Under the pieces are notes generated by a model that had not been told where the DNA came from, searched no databases, and worked only from the letters and a program-made list of their open reading frames with translations. From Gammaproteobacteria bacterium (GTDB lineage Bacteria; Pseudomonadota; Gammaproteobacteria; Eutrophobiales; Eutrophobiaceae): 8,384 nt of DNA. Both the position numbers and the translations under genes were made by a program. Location: contig QNEM01000078.1 of the NCBI GenBank assembly GCA_003645215.1, forward strand, positions 1 to 8,384, given 5' to 3'. Below are positions 7,452 to 8,384 of this stretch, piece by piece. How positions within the stretch are numbered: position 1 is the first letter of the stretch; every line of letters starts with the position of its first letter.

Positions 7452-7627
7452 GTTCTCAATATTGTTTTATTTAATTGATGCTCGGAATTTAATTATCCCG
7501 TAATGCGAGATGAAATATTTTTCTTATATCTGATCCTTTAGCTTTCAGTTCTATCTGATCTGGGTAGAATATGCCGTTTAATCTAAAAAAATACTATCCG
7601 CCATTTGTGAATACCAGATAAATCAAT
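7452..7627. promoter_or_regulatory. Divergent intergenic control region of efflux operon and LuxR-type gene
   Basis: This 176-base AT-rich gap separates the divergent starts of the TolC-like gene (minus) and the LuxR-type gene (plus), so it should hold both promoters. On the minus strand a GATAAT box (complement of 7492-7497) lies about 40 bases before the channel ATG, without a good -35. On the plus strand TAGAAT at 7565-7570 is a weak -10 candidate with a poor -35 (CTTTCA, 7542-7547). A 9-base direct repeat sits between the two boxes and is listed separately. No additional open reading frame or RNA gene is evident here. Promoter assignments are tentative. Confidence 0.45.
7527..7560. repeat. 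Direct repeat TATCTGATC x2, candidate operator
   Basis: TATCTGATC occurs exactly at 7527-7535 and 7552-7560, 25 bases start to start. On the minus strand it reads GATCAGATA. The core TATCTG also appears inverted (CAGATA) at 7615-7620, just before the LuxR-type gene. Relative to a start point guessed from the minus-strand GATAAT box, the two copies would be centred near -46 and -71. That is a reasonable placement for an activator acting on a promoter with no clear -35. The repeat is seen directly; its role as a regulator binding site is inference. Confidence 0.4.
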
Positions 7628-8179
7628 ATGTTAGAGATGAAGAAAATATTGTATGAAGGTCGTTTCCGACTCTATTTGCTGGGAGCTTTTGTATTAATTG
7701 GCTTACTGGCTGGCATCGATGTTATAGCAGATGTTCGTGGAGGGACTCATTTGACTCATATTGCTGTAGAGATACTGGTATTTACTATAGCGACCTCAAG
7801 TGCATTCTTAATATATTTTCACTTACATAAGGAAGCAATAGAAGCTCGACAGCTTATATCAGAATTAACAACGGATCTGCAGAAAAACAGGCAAGAAGCA
7901 ATTGAGTGGAAAAATGAAACCCAGACCCTCCTGCAAGGCCTCGGTGCTTCTATCAATAATCAATTTGAAAGGTGGAAACTGACGCCTTCAGAAAAGGAGA
8001 TTGGTTTGTTCTTGTTAAAAGGCCTAAGCCATAAAGAGGTCGCCTATGCGCGTGGCGTTAGTGAAGCAACAGCCAGGCAACAAGCAGGAGCTGTATACAA
8101 AAAAGCAGGACTGTTGGGGCGCCATGATCTGGCAGCATTTTTTCTTGAAGAACTGGCATTACCACTGAATGACGAATAG
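7628..8179 (+). CDS. Membrane-anchored LuxR-type helix-turn-helix transcriptional regulator
   Basis: This 183-residue protein starts with a short basic stretch, then two hydrophobic segments at about 14-34 (LYLLGAFVLIGLLAGIDVIA) and 46-64 (AVEILVFTIATSSAFLIYF). The loop between them (DVRGGTHLTH) is very short. A polar, probably coiled-coil linker follows (about 66-113), then a C-terminal LuxR/GerE-like DNA-binding domain at about 117-175. The domain has LTPSEKEIGLFLLKGLSHKE (118-137) with recognition-helix region GVSEATARQQAGAVYKKAG (143-161). There is no receiver, PAS or autoinducer-binding domain, so it looks like a one-component regulator held at the inner membrane. Divergence from the efflux operon suggests it controls that operon. 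The ATG at 7628 lacks a clear ribosome site; the in-frame ATG at 7637 is no better. Confidence 0.85.
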   Translation: MLEMKKILYEGRFRLYLLGAFVLIGLLAGIDVIADVRGGTHLTHIAVEILVFTIATSSAFLIYFHLHKEAIEARQLISELTTDLQKNRQEAIEWKNETQTLLQGLGASINNQFERWKLTPSEKEIGLFLLKGLSHKEVAYARGVSEATARQQAGAVYKKAGLLGRHDLAAFFLEELALPLNDE

Positions 8180-8221
8180 ATGGATTTCACATCTTTTGCA
8201 GGAAAGCAGAAATTATTACAT

Positions 8222-8384
8222 TTAGATGACCAATTTTGGTTTTGGGTTTCTCTCCAGAGTCTCCTTGCTTCTTATGATATTTCTGCCATCTGATTTCGCT
8301 TTGTATAGTGCTTTATCACTGGTATAAATTAAATCCATATAGCTATCATCATGTTTTGGCACAATAGCTGCGATACCAATGCTA
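8222..8384 (-). CDS. GGDEF domain protein, C-terminal part (probable diguanylate cyclase)
   Basis: This is the 3' end (53 codons plus stop) of a gene that begins beyond the window. The reverse-strand peptide opens SIGIAAIVPKHDD and continues YMDLIYTSDKALYKAKSDGRN, the standard end of a GGDEF domain ('SIGIA', then 'ADxALYxAKxxGRN'). A short basic tail (RSKETLERNPKPKLVI) follows. The GGDEF catalytic motif and any sensor domains lie outside, so it is unknown whether the enzyme makes cyclic di-GMP or is degenerate. It is convergent with the LuxR-type gene, 42 bases away. No functional link to the efflux operon can be drawn from position alone. Confidence 0.85.
   Translation of the reverse strand, partial: SIGIAAIVPKHDDSYMDLIYTSDKALYKAKSDGRNIIRSKETLERNPKPKLVI

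Noticed and set aside
8180..8221. Possible hairpin terminator (TTTTGC...GCAGAAA) between the convergent LuxR-type and GGDEF genes
   Set aside because: The stem is short and needs a bulge, there is no clean T-run, and the pairing is too weak to call.
1..8384. CRISPR arrays, tRNA/rRNA genes, transposases, integrases, toxin-antitoxin or phage-defence genes
   Set aside because: None were seen on reading the window. The long genes account for nearly all of the sequence.

Overview
The window looks like a chromosomal segment of a gammaproteobacterium. The SPFH protein closely resembles E. coli QmcA along its whole length, and its neighbour resembles YbbJ. The DNA is moderately AT-rich by eye, Shine-Dalgarno sites are ordinary, and genes are tightly packed with 4-base ATGA overlaps. 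I cannot name a genus from the sequence alone.

Left part (1-1705, plus strand): the 3' end of a DUF4870 membrane-protein gene, then qmcA (SPFH/band-7 protein) and a ybbJ/NfeD-like gene, probably one membrane-homeostasis transcription unit. Next comes a short, degenerate 5' piece of a DUF962 (Mpo1-like) gene, whose similarity ends within about a dozen bases of the next gene.

Centre (1713-7451, minus strand): a compact four-gene operon, read right to left. It encodes a TolC-type outer-membrane channel, a periplasmic adaptor, a CusA/CzcA-family heavy-metal RND pump of 1023 residues, and a small DUF3240 protein. Junctions are a 4-base overlap, a 5-base gap and a 4-base overlap. Together the first three make a tripartite envelope-spanning efflux pump. 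DUF3240 proteins are small soluble companions of such pumps with no settled role. The pump has the CusA-type proton-pathway signature (AIG...DAA, not the DFG...DGA of CzcA). It seems to lack the methionine triad that binds Cu(I)/Ag(I) in CusA, so its substrate is open.

Right part (7452-8384): a 176-base divergent intergenic region holds a 9-base direct repeat (TATCTGATC, 25 bases apart) upstream of a possible -10 box for the efflux operon. Divergent from the operon is a 183-residue protein with two membrane segments, a probable coiled coil and a C-terminal LuxR-type helix-turn-helix. This is a plausible membrane-anchored regulator of the pump, in place of the usual CzcRS/CusRS two-component system or MerR-type regulator. 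The window ends in the 3' end of a convergent GGDEF (diguanylate cyclase) gene.

Nothing here is clearly a new system. The points most worth a second look are the membrane-tethered LuxR regulator and its repeat, the pump's mixed signature, the DUF3240 partner, and the broken DUF962 gene at the edge of the efflux cluster.
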